Below the pieces are notes generated by a model. The model did no database searches and was not told the origin of the DNA. It saw only the letters and a program-made list of their open reading frames with translations. From NCBI RefSeq assembly GCF_009709615.1, contig NZ_WJYA01000010.1, positions 57,384 to 121,383 on the forward strand: a stretch of 64,000 nt of DNA, in the 5' to 3' direction. A program made the translations under genes and the position numbers. Source of the DNA: Winogradskyella ouciana (lineage in GTDB: Bacteria; Bacteroidota; Bacteroidia; Flavobacteriales; Flavobacteriaceae). Positions 23,615-31,736 of this stretch are shown piece after piece. Numbering within the stretch: the stretch's first letter is position 1; every line of letters starts with the position of its first letter.

Positions 23615-24826
23615 TTAGGATAATTTGTGCTCTGATATTAACAGTCTATTTAAATAATAGAGTAGGATAACACCGAAAACTCCTAAGATGCACATAACAT
23701 ACCATGTGTTATCATATCCAATTTTATCAATAAGTTGTATGCCTCCGTTATGTCCAAAAACACTTGCTAACGAAAACGCCATGACGTACATGGCTAAGTA
23801 TTGCCCTTTTTTACCTTTCTTGGATCGATCCATAGCAAATGCATTAGAGAAAGGAAAACCTATCATTTCTCCAACTGTCATCAATAACATACCTATAACC
23901 AATACACCAATCCAACTAGAAAGATTTAATACTATAAAACTAAAAACAGTAAGCACAAGCCCTAGCAATGTGAGCTTTATTTTATTGTATTTGCATATTT
24001 CAAGCCAGTGTATAAAAGGCATTTCTAATGCAAATATTAAGAATCCATTCATTCCTAAAAGTACACCAATTTCAATTTCGGAAAGCTTATGAATATTTCT
24101 GTAATACAAAGGCATAGTAGAGAAATACTGCATAAAAATAACAGCAAATAGAAGCATAGCTAGAAAAAATACCCAGTAAGGCCTATCTTTATAAGCCGAT
24201 TCAGGATTAATAGTTAGTTCATTGTCTAATGGCTTTGCAACTCTAGGATTTAAAACTTGAATTAAAACTATTGTAGCCAAAATGCACGTAATGCCATCCA
24301 CCCAAAATAAACCACTATAGCCTAGTGTTGCAATGATTATTCCACCAATTGCAGGTCCAGCAGAAAAGCCTAAATTGATAGCTAGTCTTATAAGCGTTAC
24401 TGATCTTGTTTTGTTTTCAGGTTTACTGTAAACGCTCATTGCAACATACATTGCTGGTCTAAATGTGTCGGCAACAACCATTACCAAAAATATACCAACA
24501 CAAACTTGAGTGAATGTTGTTAAAAACTGAAGCGCAATAAATACGATACCAGTGCTCAACAAACTTCTCACCATCACTTTATAATAACCAATTGTGTCTG
24601 TTAACTTTCCTCCAATCCATGTACCAACCACAGATCCTAAACCAAAACAACTCATTATCCACGCGACTTGAGGAAATGAGAAAGACAAGTCTTCTGTGAG
24701 GTATAAGGTTAAAAACGGAATAACCATGGTACCAGCTCTATTTATAAACGTTATGAGAGCAAGCCACCAAACTTCATTAGAGAGTTCTCTAAATGTGTTG
24801 AAGTAATTTCTAAATAATGTTTTCAT
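23615..24826 (-). CDS. MFS transporter (drug-exporter-like)
   Basis: 403 residues with about 12 transmembrane segments. Motif A is present between TM2 and TM3: GGKLTDTIGYYKVM near residues 72-85. The layout resembles DHA1-type H+ antiporters such as MdtG/TetA relatives. Substrate unknown. It is the last gene before a regulatory leader (24844-25013) that contains a short ORF and a strong terminator 21 nt before the start codon, suggesting the transporter is induced only when termination is relieved. ypdA follows 31 bp downstream and may be on the same message. Confidence 0.88.
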   Translation of the reverse strand: MKTLFRNYFNTFRELSNEVWWLALITFINRAGTMVIPFLTLYLTEDLSFSFPQVAWIMSCFGLGSVVGTWIGGKLTDTIGYYKVMVRSLLSTGIVFIALQFLTTFTQVCVGIFLVMVVADTFRPAMYVAMSVYSKPENKTRSVTLIRLAINLGFSAGPAIGGIIIATLGYSGLFWVDGITCILATIVLIQVLNPRVAKPLDNELTINPESAYKDRPYWVFFLAMLLFAVIFMQYFSTMPLYYRNIHKLSEIEIGVLLGMNGFLIFALEMPFIHWLEICKYNKIKLTLLGLVLTVFSFIVLNLSSWIGVLVIGMLLMTVGEMIGFPFSNAFAMDRSKKGKKGQYLAMYVMAFSLASVFGHNGGIQLIDKIGYDNTWYVMCILGVFGVILLYYLNRLLISEHKLS

Positions 24827-24843
24827 GTTGGTTGTTGTTATAA

Positions 24844-24877
24844 ATGTAAAAAGTCCGACGGTATCGTCGGACTTTTA
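24844..24877 (-). terminator. Intrinsic terminator inside the MFS leader
   Basis: On the minus strand AAAAGTCCGACG (24876-24865), loop ATAC, CGTCGGACTTTT (24860-24849), followed by another T: a 12-bp perfect GC-rich stem with a short U-tract. No gene ends upstream of it on this strand except the 25-codon leader ORF, and the MFS start is only 21 nt further on. This is the position of a transcription attenuator rather than an end-of-gene terminator. Confidence 0.8.
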
Positions 24878-24905
24878 AATATTGTTTAATAGTATATAAG
24901 TATAG

Positions 24906-24983
24906 CTACAATAGATAATGCATCCGAATGTTTTCTGAAGAAATCATGATTCTCTGCTTGGTATATCTATTGACGCGTAACAT
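24906..24983 (-). CDS. Leader peptide ORF, 25 codons, upstream of MFS gene
   Basis: ATG at 24983, stop TAG at 24906. The peptide begins MLRVNRYTKQ and ends IRMHYLL; it is basic (four Arg, one Lys, one His) and has no signal peptide. It starts about 23 nt after an exact -7 box (25013-25006), the usual spacing here. The RNA for codons 4-7 (CAATAGAT, 24972-24965) is perfectly complementary to codons 23-25 (ATCTATTG, 24916-24909), so a translating or stalled ribosome would change the folding upstream of the terminator at 24876-24849. Confidence 0.6.
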   Translation of the reverse strand: MLRVNRYTKQRIMISSENIRMHYLL

Positions 24984-25005
24984 TGTTTTACTTTGATTAG
25001 TTACT

Positions 25006-25013
25006 CAAAGCTA
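25006..25013 (-). promoter_or_regulatory. -7 box of the MFS leader transcript
   Basis: TAGCTTTG on the minus strand, exact TAnnTTTG match. A transcript from here would carry the leader ORF, the hairpin and the MFS gene. No convincing -33 TTG is seen. Confidence 0.55.
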
Positions 25014-25033
25014 CAATAAAATTCTATAAGTTG

Positions 25034-25041
25034 TATTTTTG
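25034..25041 (+). promoter_or_regulatory. -7 box of the DUF1684 gene
   Basis: TATTTTTG, exact match, 19 nt before the start at 25061; divergent from the MFS leader promoter. Confidence 0.6.
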
Positions 25042-25060
25042 AATTTTAAAATAATTAGAG

Positions 25061-25663
25061 ATGAAGAGTTTTCTTTTACTTTTTTTAATGGTGTTTACTC
25101 TTGGTTGTGCACAAGACAAACAGATGCTGAGTGGCGAAACTGAATGGCAAAGGGAAATGAATGCTGATTTTAAGGATGCTTCAAAATCACCTTTAAAGGA
25201 TAAAGACAGAAAGAATTTCACTGGTCTGGATTTTTATAAATATGACTCTACTTATGTAGTAAAAGCGAGTTTAAAACGTACACCGGATAGCCAATGGTTT
25301 AAAATGAAAACTACTACAGACCGAGAATCTGAAGAACGCGTTTTTGGTATTCTGTCGTTTGAATTAAAAGGTAAAATGTATCAACTCAATGTGTATCAAG
25401 GAAAAGAATCAATGACCACCGAAGGATATGAGGATTATTTGTTTTTGCCATTTTTAGATGATACTAACGGCAGTGGTAGTTATGCAGGTGGAAGATATAT
25501 CGATTTACGGATTCCAGATGGAGATATACTTGTCATTGATTTCAATACTGCTTATAACCCTTACTGTGCTTACGATGAGAAATACTCTTGTCCAATTGTG
25601 CCGAGAGAAAATTATTTAGCCACAGAAGTTAAAGCTGGTGTAAAAGCATTTAAAAAGCATTAA
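25061..25663 (+). CDS. DUF1684 lipoprotein
   Basis: 200 residues: MKSFLLLFLMVFTLGC with lipobox Cys16, then the DUF1684 domain. Landmarks are a central YQGKESMTTEGYEDYLFLPF and the closing GRYIDLRIPDGDILVIDFN, followed by NPYCAYDEKYSCPIVPRENY with paired Cys residues. Family function is not established; the fold is FMN-binding-split-barrel-like by annotation only. Convergent with crcB, overlapping by 4 bp. Confidence 0.9.
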   Translation: MKSFLLLFLMVFTLGCAQDKQMLSGETEWQREMNADFKDASKSPLKDKDRKNFTGLDFYKYDSTYVVKASLKRTPDSQWFKMKTTTDRESEERVFGILSFELKGKMYQLNVYQGKESMTTEGYEDYLFLPFLDDTNGSGSYAGGRYIDLRIPDGDILVIDFNTAYNPYCAYDEKYSCPIVPRENYLATEVKAGVKAFKKH

Positions 25664-26028
25664 GCTTTAACAAAGTATAACCCTAAAAATACTGCTAAGA
25701 ATCCAACTACAAAACTCGCAATCGTGTAAATCGCAAAACTCGTAAAGTCTCCAGATTTTAAAAACGCTTGATTTTCATAAGCAAAAGTTGAGAATGTCGT
25801 GAAACCACCACAAAAACCTGTGGCTAACAATAAGGTTTGGCTTTCGGTAAGGCTATTGTTTTTAGCCGCTAGGCCTAAAATAATTCCAATTAATAGACTA
25901 CCTACAATGTTTGCTGTGAAAGTGCCATAAGGGAAGCCACCATCAGAAGTATTCAGCCATTTGCCAATAACATACCGAAGCACGCTACCAAAGCCACCTC
26001 CTACAAAAACTAAAAGAAGTTGTTTCAA
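25660..26028 (-). CDS. crcB: Fluoride channel CrcB/Fluc
   Basis: 122 residues with four transmembrane helices. Conserved motifs are GGGFGSVLRYVIG near the N-terminus, GTFTANIVGSLLIG (Asn in the pore), and GFCGGFTTFSTFAYE (the phenylalanine/threonine F- track and central Na+ site). It works as a dual-topology homodimer exporting fluoride. It lies 3 bp downstream of the SRPBCC gene and is probably its co-transcribed partner. No fluoride riboswitch is seen before the pair. Confidence 0.94.
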   Translation of the reverse strand: MKQLLLVFVGGGFGSVLRYVIGKWLNTSDGGFPYGTFTANIVGSLLIGIILGLAAKNNSLTESQTLLLATGFCGGFTTFSTFAYENQAFLKSGDFTSFAIYTIASFVVGFLAVFLGLYFVKA

Positions 26029-26031
26029 AAT

Positions 26032-27051
26032 CTATTTTACTTCAATGTATATTTCGGTTTTCCAATCCGCAGGATTAGGAACTGACGAAGGGTCTGTTGG
26101 GTAAATTTCTAACATAGATCCACCATCAACCGATTCCAAATTGTTTTCTTCGATATACGTCATTGTTTTCTCCCAGGCTTCCTTTAAGTTGTCGTAATTA
26201 CCCATAAGCACAGTTTTTACTGCTTTAAAGGATTCTAGCTGACCAGTTAGTATTTCTGGGTCGTTGGATATAATTCTTGAATTGGTAGGAATACATACTG
26301 AGAAAATAACGGCATTATTCTCTTCATCCCATTTTTCATAAAGTACAAATGGTGCACCAGCAAAAGTAATATTATTCGCTATGGCATAAGCACCGACTTT
26401 CGGGAATTCTTTCTGCATTTCAGTCTGAAAATCACTTAATTTACAAGATGTGGTTTTATAAAGATAATAGCCTCCGCTATGTTGCGTTACACCTTCTACA
26501 TTAACACTATAAACGTTCATTTTATCCTGTAGAACACTGTCTAACATTGTTAAACTACGCTCATATTTTGGGCCTATTTGGCTTTCCATTCCTCCCATAA
26601 GTGTAGAGAACATCTTAAAGACAAATGGAAGATCTTCACCAGAGATATTCCATTTAACATCTGTGGTGCCATTGTCATTAGGTTCAAACTGCCAAACAAC
26701 TTTAGATTTAGGAAAGTCCTCAAATTGCATCTCTTGGGTTATAGAGCTAAATGGTTCAGCATCTACGGTCTTCATTCTACCGATACCATCCTCATCTTCC
26801 CACATATAATTCCCTCCAACACCATCAGTTTGTTCACCTAAAGTTATTTTGGTATCTGGTCTTTCCTCTACCCAAGCAGACCAGGCTTCCCAATTTTCAA
26901 AATCAATAACTTCATTATAAACCACAGGTTGAGGAGCATTAATGGTTTTTGTTCTTGTGACCTCAAAAGAATTTGGTTGTACTGCAATGTAAATGGCGAA
27001 TCCTATTATTGCTATGAGTAAGAATAATAAGATGAATTTTAGAGCTTTCAT
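26032..27051 (-). CDS. SRPBCC plus GyrI-like effector-binding domain protein
   Basis: 339 residues. One N-terminal transmembrane segment (residues 4-25), then an SRPBCC/polyketide-cyclase-like domain (NAPQPVVYNEVIDFENWEAW to about residue 175). It ends with a GyrI/AraC effector-binding-like domain (about 185-339, ending SSVPNPADWKTEIYIEVK). Two ligand-cavity domains joined and tethered to the membrane; substrate unknown. Exact -7 box at 27084-27077. crcB follows after 3 bp. Confidence 0.82.
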   Translation of the reverse strand: MKALKFILLFLLIAIIGFAIYIAVQPNSFEVTRTKTINAPQPVVYNEVIDFENWEAWSAWVEERPDTKITLGEQTDGVGGNYMWEDEDGIGRMKTVDAEPFSSITQEMQFEDFPKSKVVWQFEPNDNGTTDVKWNISGEDLPFVFKMFSTLMGGMESQIGPKYERSLTMLDSVLQDKMNVYSVNVEGVTQHSGGYYLYKTTSCKLSDFQTEMQKEFPKVGAYAIANNITFAGAPFVLYEKWDEENNAVIFSVCIPTNSRIISNDPEILTGQLESFKAVKTVLMGNYDNLKEAWEKTMTYIEENNLESVDGGSMLEIYPTDPSSVPNPADWKTEIYIEVK

Positions 27052-27076
27052 GCTGTGGTTAATTATAGTTAGTATT

Positions 27077-27112
27077 CAAAGATACTAATTTGTGATATAA
27101 ATATTACATTTG
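27077..27112. promoter_or_regulatory. Divergent promoters of SRPBCC and M49 peptidase genes
   Basis: TATCTTTG on the minus strand (27084-27077), 25 nt before the SRPBCC start, and TACATTTG on the plus strand (27105-27112), 25 nt before the M49 start. Both are exact TAnnTTTG boxes. Confidence 0.6.
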
Positions 27113-27137
27113 TGTAAAATCAAAAAAAACTAACAAC

Positions 27138-29177
27138 ATGAAACTAAAATCGATATTTATAATCTGCCTTTTTATGGCTTTTGCATGGTCATGTAAAGAC
27201 GATTCAAAAGAACCTGTGGATAAGAATTCCATGGAAAAAACCGAAAAGGATTTTGACTATAATGTAGAGCAATTTGCTGATATTAAAATTTTACGTTATC
27301 AAATTCCAGGATGGGAAAACCTAAGCTTAAACGAACAAAAATTAGTGTACTACCTCGTTGAAGCTGGTTTGGCTGGTCGTGATATTATGTGGGACCAAAA
27401 CTACAGACACAATCTTAAGATTAGAAAAGCTTTAGAGAATGTTTATACAAACTACAAAGGGGATAAAACGACTAATGATTGGAAAGCTTTTGAAACTTAC
27501 CTAAAACGTGTATGGTTTAGCAACGGTATTCATCATCATTATTCTAACGATAAGCTAAAGCCAGAATTTGATAAGGATTATCTTAATGAGTTGTTTTTAG
27601 CGACCAACACAAAATTAGATGGTGAAGCTTTTGACGTTATCTTTAATGATAAGGACATGAAAAAAGTAAATCAAGCTAAAGGTGTGGATAATGTAGCGTT
27701 ATCTGCAGTCAACTTCTATGGGCCAAATGTCACCAATGCAGATGTAGAAAGATTTTATAAGAATAAAAAATCTCCCGATCCAGATAGACCATTGGCTTAT
27801 GGTATCAATACCAAATTGGTAAAAGAAAACGGAGAAGTAAAAGAATTGGTCTATAAATCAGGAGGCTTATACGGCTCAGCAATTGATGAAATTGTAAAAT
27901 GGTTAGAAAAAGCACAAGGAGTTGCAGAAAACAAAGCACAAGGTGATGCTATTGGTCTATTGATTCAGTATTACAAAACAGGTGATTTACAGACTTGGGA
28001 CGATTATAATGTAGCTTGGACTAAAGCTACTGCAGGAAATGTAGATTACATCAATAGTTTTATTGAGGTTTACAATGATCCATTAGGTTATACAGGTTCT
28101 TACGAAACCATCGTTCAGATCAATGATTTTGATATGTCTCAAAAAATGAAGGTGTTATCAGACAATGCACAATGGTTTGAAGACAATTCACCGCTTATGG
28201 ATGAGCATAAAAAGGATAGTGTTGTAGGTGTAACTTATAAAGTGGTAACTGTAGCAGGTGAAGCTGGTGATGCGTCTCCAAGTACTCCAATAGGTGTTAA
28301 CTTACCAAACTCTAACTGGATTAGAAAAGAAGTGGGCAGTAAGTCTGTTTCGCTTGGAAATATTATTAATGCTTATAATAATGCTGGTAGCGGAGGACGA
28401 TTAAAAGAATTCGTTCACGACGATGAAGAGTTGAAACTAGAAGAAGAACATGGTCAACTGGCAGATAAACTGCATACCGCTTTACATGAGGTTATTGGGC
28501 ACGCATCTGGACAATTAAACCCTGGAGTTGGTGAGACCAAGGAAACCTTAAAAAATTATGCTTCCACTTTAGAGGAAGGTAGAGCTGATTTAGTTGGATT
28601 ATACTATTTATACAGTCCAAAATTACAGGAACTTGGTTTAGTTGAAGATTGGAAAGCTGTCGGAAAAGCTGCTTATGATGGTTATATTAGAAATGGTTTG
28701 ATGACACAATTGATTCGTTTAAATCTTGGTGACGATGTTGAAGAAGCACATATGCGAAACCGTCAGTGGGTAAGTGCTTGGGCTTACGAAAGAGGAAAAG
28801 CCGATAATGTGATTGAAAAAGTAACCAGAGATGGCAAGACCTATTTCAACATCAACGATTACGATAAGTTAAGAGAAATTTTTGGTGAGTTGTTGAGGGA
28901 AACGCAGCGTATTAAGTCTGAAGGAGACTATGCTGCTGTTGAAGCTTTAGTAGAAGGTTATGGTGTAAAGGTAGATCAGGCAATACATGCTGAAGTTTTA
29001 GAGCGTAACAAGCAATTTACATCTGCTCCTTATAGCGGATTTGTAAATCCGGTGATTATGCCAGCTAAGGATGCTGATGGTAATATTACAGCATTTAAAA
29101 TTGAACAACCTACAGGTTTCCCTGAGCAAATGTTAGAGTACAGTAAAAAGTACAGTTATTTGCCAGAAGTGAATTAA
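27138..29177 (+). CDS. Dipeptidyl-peptidase III (M49) family lipoprotein
   Basis: 679 residues. A signal peptide with Cys near position 19 (FAWSCKDDSK) suggests a lipoprotein. The zinc site is HEVIGH at 450-455 (HEXXGH) with the second motif EEGRAD at 479-484 (Glu480 as third ligand). These identify family M49, which removes dipeptides from the N-terminus of short peptides. Bacteroidota homologues are longer in the N-terminal part and often misnamed dihydrofolate reductase. Ends at a strong terminator; own promoter. Likely periplasmic or outer-membrane peptide use. Confidence 0.93.
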   Translation: MKLKSIFIICLFMAFAWSCKDDSKEPVDKNSMEKTEKDFDYNVEQFADIKILRYQIPGWENLSLNEQKLVYYLVEAGLAGRDIMWDQNYRHNLKIRKALENVYTNYKGDKTTNDWKAFETYLKRVWFSNGIHHHYSNDKLKPEFDKDYLNELFLATNTKLDGEAFDVIFNDKDMKKVNQAKGVDNVALSAVNFYGPNVTNADVERFYKNKKSPDPDRPLAYGINTKLVKENGEVKELVYKSGGLYGSAIDEIVKWLEKAQGVAENKAQGDAIGLLIQYYKTGDLQTWDDYNVAWTKATAGNVDYINSFIEVYNDPLGYTGSYETIVQINDFDMSQKMKVLSDNAQWFEDNSPLMDEHKKDSVVGVTYKVVTVAGEAGDASPSTPIGVNLPNSNWIRKEVGSKSVSLGNIINAYNNAGSGGRLKEFVHDDEELKLEEEHGQLADKLHTALHEVIGHASGQLNPGVGETKETLKNYASTLEEGRADLVGLYYLYSPKLQELGLVEDWKAVGKAAYDGYIRNGLMTQLIRLNLGDDVEEAHMRNRQWVSAWAYERGKADNVIEKVTRDGKTYFNINDYDKLREIFGELLRETQRIKSEGDYAAVEALVEGYGVKVDQAIHAEVLERNKQFTSAPYSGFVNPVIMPAKDADGNITAFKIEQPTGFPEQMLEYSKKYSYLPEVN

Positions 29178-29194
29178 TAAGAAGAAAGCAATTA

Positions 29195-29230
29195 AAAAAA
29201 GAGCAGTTAATTAACTGCTCTTTTTGTTTT
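29195..29230 (+). terminator. M49 gene terminator
   Basis: AAGAGCAGTTAA (29199-29210) is directly followed by TTAACTGCTCTT, a 24-bp perfect palindrome, with a long T run after it and an A run before it, so it could stop transcription from both directions. Confidence 0.85.
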
Positions 29231-29311
29231 TATACTATTTCTATACTTTAGCAAGAAAAGAAATGCTGATTCTTTATAATGGTCAAATATATGTCGCTAC
29301 AATAAGGTGAA

Positions 29312-29497
29312 TTATATAAAAATAAACTTAATAGCGGCAATCATACCAATAAAACCGATAAAGGCAATTAATATCCAGATGGTACCTTTGTAATGCGTTC
29401 TATGGGTTTTTATATCCTTACGGTATTGATAGGCAATCGCAATAACGAATGCTATAAAGAATAATATTCCGAAAATCCATTGACCAGTAGAAAACAT
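29312..29497 (-). CDS. Small membrane protein, 61 aa
   Basis: MFSTGQWIFGILFFIAFVIA opens the first transmembrane helix, then a polar Arg/Lys loop (YQYRKDIKTHRTHYKG) and a second helix to the C-terminus. Start at 29497: the longer frame from 29515 would begin within the -7 box TATTTTTG (29520-29513). A common small membrane protein type in flavobacteria; function unknown. Confidence 0.7.
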   Translation of the reverse strand: MFSTGQWIFGILFFIAFVIAIAYQYRKDIKTHRTHYKGTIWILIAFIGFIGMIAAIKFIFI

Positions 29498-29512
29498 TAG
29501 TTTAATTTTATG

Positions 29513-29520
29513 CAAAAATA
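29513..29520 (-). promoter_or_regulatory. -7 box of the 61-aa membrane protein
   Basis: TATTTTTG on the minus strand, exact match, 15 nt before the start at 29497. Confidence 0.55.
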
Positions 29521-29606
29521 AGTAAAACGAGACTAAAAACTTAATATTAACAGCCTCTACATTTATATATACGAAAAAATAATAATCTTAGATTTACACT
29601 ATAATT

Positions 29607-29993
29607 ATGCAAGATAAAATCAATGCTGTAAAAGCATTTCACACCGCTTTTAAAATAGGTCATAGAGAAACACCAAAAGCCGATTTAGGCATAGAAAAGA
29701 ATATGCTCCGCTACAAACTTATGCGCGAAGAAAACGAAGAATATCTAGAGGCTGCAAATGACAACGACTTGATTGAAGTGGCAGATGCACTTGGTGATAT
29801 GCTTTATATATTATGCGGAACCATTATTGAGCATGGTTTACAATATAAAATCGAGGAGGTTTTTGAAGAAATTCAACGTAGCAACATGAGCAAGCTCGGT
29901 GAAGATGGAGAACCAATTTATAGAGAAGATGGCAAAGTACTCAAAGGACCAAGTTATTTTAAACCAAAAATTAAAGAAATTTTAGAAAAATAA
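29607..29993 (+). CDS. MazG/HisE-type all-alpha NTP pyrophosphohydrolase
   Basis: 128 residues of the PRA-PH/MazG superfamily. The metal site is the EENEEYLEA motif (about residues 41-49) with EVADALGDMLYIL (about 61-73) supplying the second Glu/Asp pair. Length fits stand-alone house-cleaning hydrolases of the phosphoribosyl-ATP pyrophosphohydrolase-like type. Substrate could be a non-canonical NTP; no his operon is near. It is convergent with ilvE. Confidence 0.85.
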   Translation: MQDKINAVKAFHTAFKIGHRETPKADLGIEKNMLRYKLMREENEEYLEAANDNDLIEVADALGDMLYILCGTIIEHGLQYKIEEVFEEIQRSNMSKLGEDGEPIYREDGKVLKGPSYFKPKIKEILEK

Positions 29994-30023
29994 TGAAGTT
30001 GTTGTTTTGCTTGGTTTTTTTAT

Positions 30024-30044
30024 CAACTAACAACTAACAACTAA
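30024..30044. repeat. Heptamer tandem repeat at the 3' end of ilvE
   Basis: Three copies of CAACTAA in a row. The ilvE stop codon is inside it. A looser version of the same sequence lies at 56806-56837. Confidence 0.7.
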
Positions 30045-31111
30045 CACACTTTAACTCGCCATCCATAAGGATCATCCGATTTATTGGTCTGTATATCCGT
30101 AATACGTTTTTTAAGTAAAGCTCCGTAAGTGTTTTCAAGTTCTGGCAATTCGTAATCCTTGCCTTTAAAGCCAAATCCAGATATTGGCGAGACCACAGCT
30201 GCCGTACCTGCGCCAAAAAGTTCTTTAAGGCTTCCGTTTTCTGAGGCTTCAATAAGTTCAGCAACCTTTATCTTACGAACTTCAACATCAATACCTTCAG
30301 CTTCAGCTATGGTTAAAATACTTTTTCTTGTGATGCCATCCAATATTCTATCACTTGTGGGTACTGTAAGCAACGTGTCATTTATTCTAACAAAGATATT
30401 CATGGCTCCAGCTTCTTCAATATACTCGTGTGTATTGTCATCTGTCCAAATAACTTGCTGGTAGCCTCTGTTATTGGCAAGTTGAGTAGGATAAAATTGA
30501 CCAGCATAATTACCACCAGCTTTCGCAAAACCTACACCACCATTGGCAGAACGTGAATACTTTTCTTCAATAAGTACTTTTACTTTTCCAGAAAAATAAG
30601 ATCCTGATGGAGCACATGCGATGATGAATTTATAGGCATTTGCTGGCGACGCATGAAAACCTTGTCCTGTAGCAAACATAAAAGGTCGGATATATAACGA
30701 ACTACCTTCAGAGGTAGGAATCCAGTCTTTTTCCAGCTTTATAAGTTCTTTAAGACCATTCATAAAACAGGCTTCGGGCAGTTCTGGCATTGCCAAACGC
30801 TTAGCGGAAATATTCAAGCGATTAAAATTGTCAACTGGCCTAAATAAAAACACATTATTATCTGAGTCCTTGTAAGCTTTCATGCCTTCAAAAATAGACT
30901 GTCCATAGTGAAAAATCTTTGCAGAAGGCTCAAGTGTCACAGGCTGATAAGGCACAATACTCGGATTTTGCCATTCTCCATTCTTAAAATCGCATACAAG
31001 CATGTGATCTGAGAATACACGACCAAAAGCTAAATTGTTAAAATCAACATTAGCAATTTTTGAAGTTTTAGATTTTTCAATTTGAATGTCCTCTGTGTAG
31101 TTAATAGCCAT
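30041..31111 (-). CDS. ilvE: Branched-chain amino acid aminotransferase
   Basis: 356 residues, PLP-dependent class IV aminotransferase making Leu, Ile and Val from their 2-oxo acids. The PLP lysine lies in VGFAKAGGNYAGQ, the conserved EEAGAMNIF follows, and the phosphate-binding GITRKSIL is near the end of the middle third. This is the type II BCAT with the FGRVFSDHM opening. Start at 31111 (MAINYTED): an in-frame GTG at 31117 is less likely, and the exact -7 box TACTTTTG (31140-31133) gives a 22-nt spacing to 31111. Divergent from the DUF4920 gene. Confidence 0.95.
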   Translation of the reverse strand: MAINYTEDIQIEKSKTSKIANVDFNNLAFGRVFSDHMLVCDFKNGEWQNPSIVPYQPVTLEPSAKIFHYGQSIFEGMKAYKDSDNNVFLFRPVDNFNRLNISAKRLAMPELPEACFMNGLKELIKLEKDWIPTSEGSSLYIRPFMFATGQGFHASPANAYKFIIACAPSGSYFSGKVKVLIEEKYSRSANGGVGFAKAGGNYAGQFYPTQLANNRGYQQVIWTDDNTHEYIEEAGAMNIFVRINDTLLTVPTSDRILDGITRKSILTIAEAEGIDVEVRKIKVAELIEASENGSLKELFGAGTAAVVSPISGFGFKGKDYELPELENTYGALLKKRITDIQTNKSDDPYGWRVKVC

Positions 31112-31132
31112 AAGCACGTGTCATTTATTCCG

Positions 31133-31193
31133 CAAAAGTACACAATCAATGCCGTTAATAAAAGGCTATGTTAGCTTAAATTTTGTAAATTCG
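31133..31193. promoter_or_regulatory. Divergent promoters of ilvE and DUF4920 genes
   Basis: Minus strand: TACTTTTG (31140-31133), exact. Plus strand: TAAATTCG (31186-31193), one mismatch, 36 nt before the DUF4920 start. Confidence 0.5.
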
Positions 31194-31229
31194 CAATTCA
31201 ATAAACAAATAATTTTAAAGATATTGATA

Positions 31230-31736
31230 ATGAAAAAAATACTCTTATTCCTTGCAATTGGCTTATTTGTAGTATCATGCAAAAATGAAAAAGAAACTAC
31301 CGAAGAGAAAGTTGAAGATGTAAAAAAGGAAATGGCATACACGTCAATTGGGATGGAAATTAACGATGCAGATGCCTTATCATCTAAGCGTATGATGGAA
31401 CATTACAAAGGCATGAAAGCTGGTGATACGGTTCCTGCAAAAATGAAAGCAAAGATTGTTGAGGTCTGCTCTAAAAAAGGTTGTTGGATGACTTTGGATA
31501 TGGACGGAGAAAATAAAGTGATGGTAAAGTTTAAGGATTACGGATTCTTTATGCCATTGGGTGCAGAAGGAGAGGTAGTGGTAAACGGAAAAGCTTTTGT
31601 TACGGAAACTCCAGTGGATGAATTAAGACATTACGCTGAAGATGCAGGAAAATCTAAAGAAGAAATCGAAGCGATTACCGAACCTAAGTTAGAGTACCGT
31701 TTTGAAGCCGATGGAGTATTGCTTAAAACAGAGTAA
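31230..31736 (+). CDS. DUF4920 lipoprotein
   Basis: 168 residues starting MKKILLFLAIGLFVVSC with lipobox Cys17. A Glu/Lys-rich linker precedes the DUF4920 domain, an OB-like fold with KIVEVCSKKGCWMTLDMDGE (two Cys in CSKKGC) and KFKDYGFFMPLGAEGEVV. The CxxxxC spacing may bind metal. The reading frame extends 27 codons further upstream, but the signal peptide start at 31230 is clearly preferred. Its stop is directly followed by the TTG start of mnmD (TAATTG), suggesting coupling. Confidence 0.9.
   Translation: MKKILLFLAIGLFVVSCKNEKETTEEKVEDVKKEMAYTSIGMEINDADALSSKRMMEHYKGMKAGDTVPAKMKAKIVEVCSKKGCWMTLDMDGENKVMVKFKDYGFFMPLGAEGEVVVNGKAFVTETPVDELRHYAEDAGKSKEEIEAITEPKLEYRFEADGVLLKTE

Noticed and set aside
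26029..27137. Fluoride riboswitch for crcB
   Set aside because: crcB is the second gene behind an SRPBCC gene with 3 bp spacing, and the upstream leader is only about 20 nt long.
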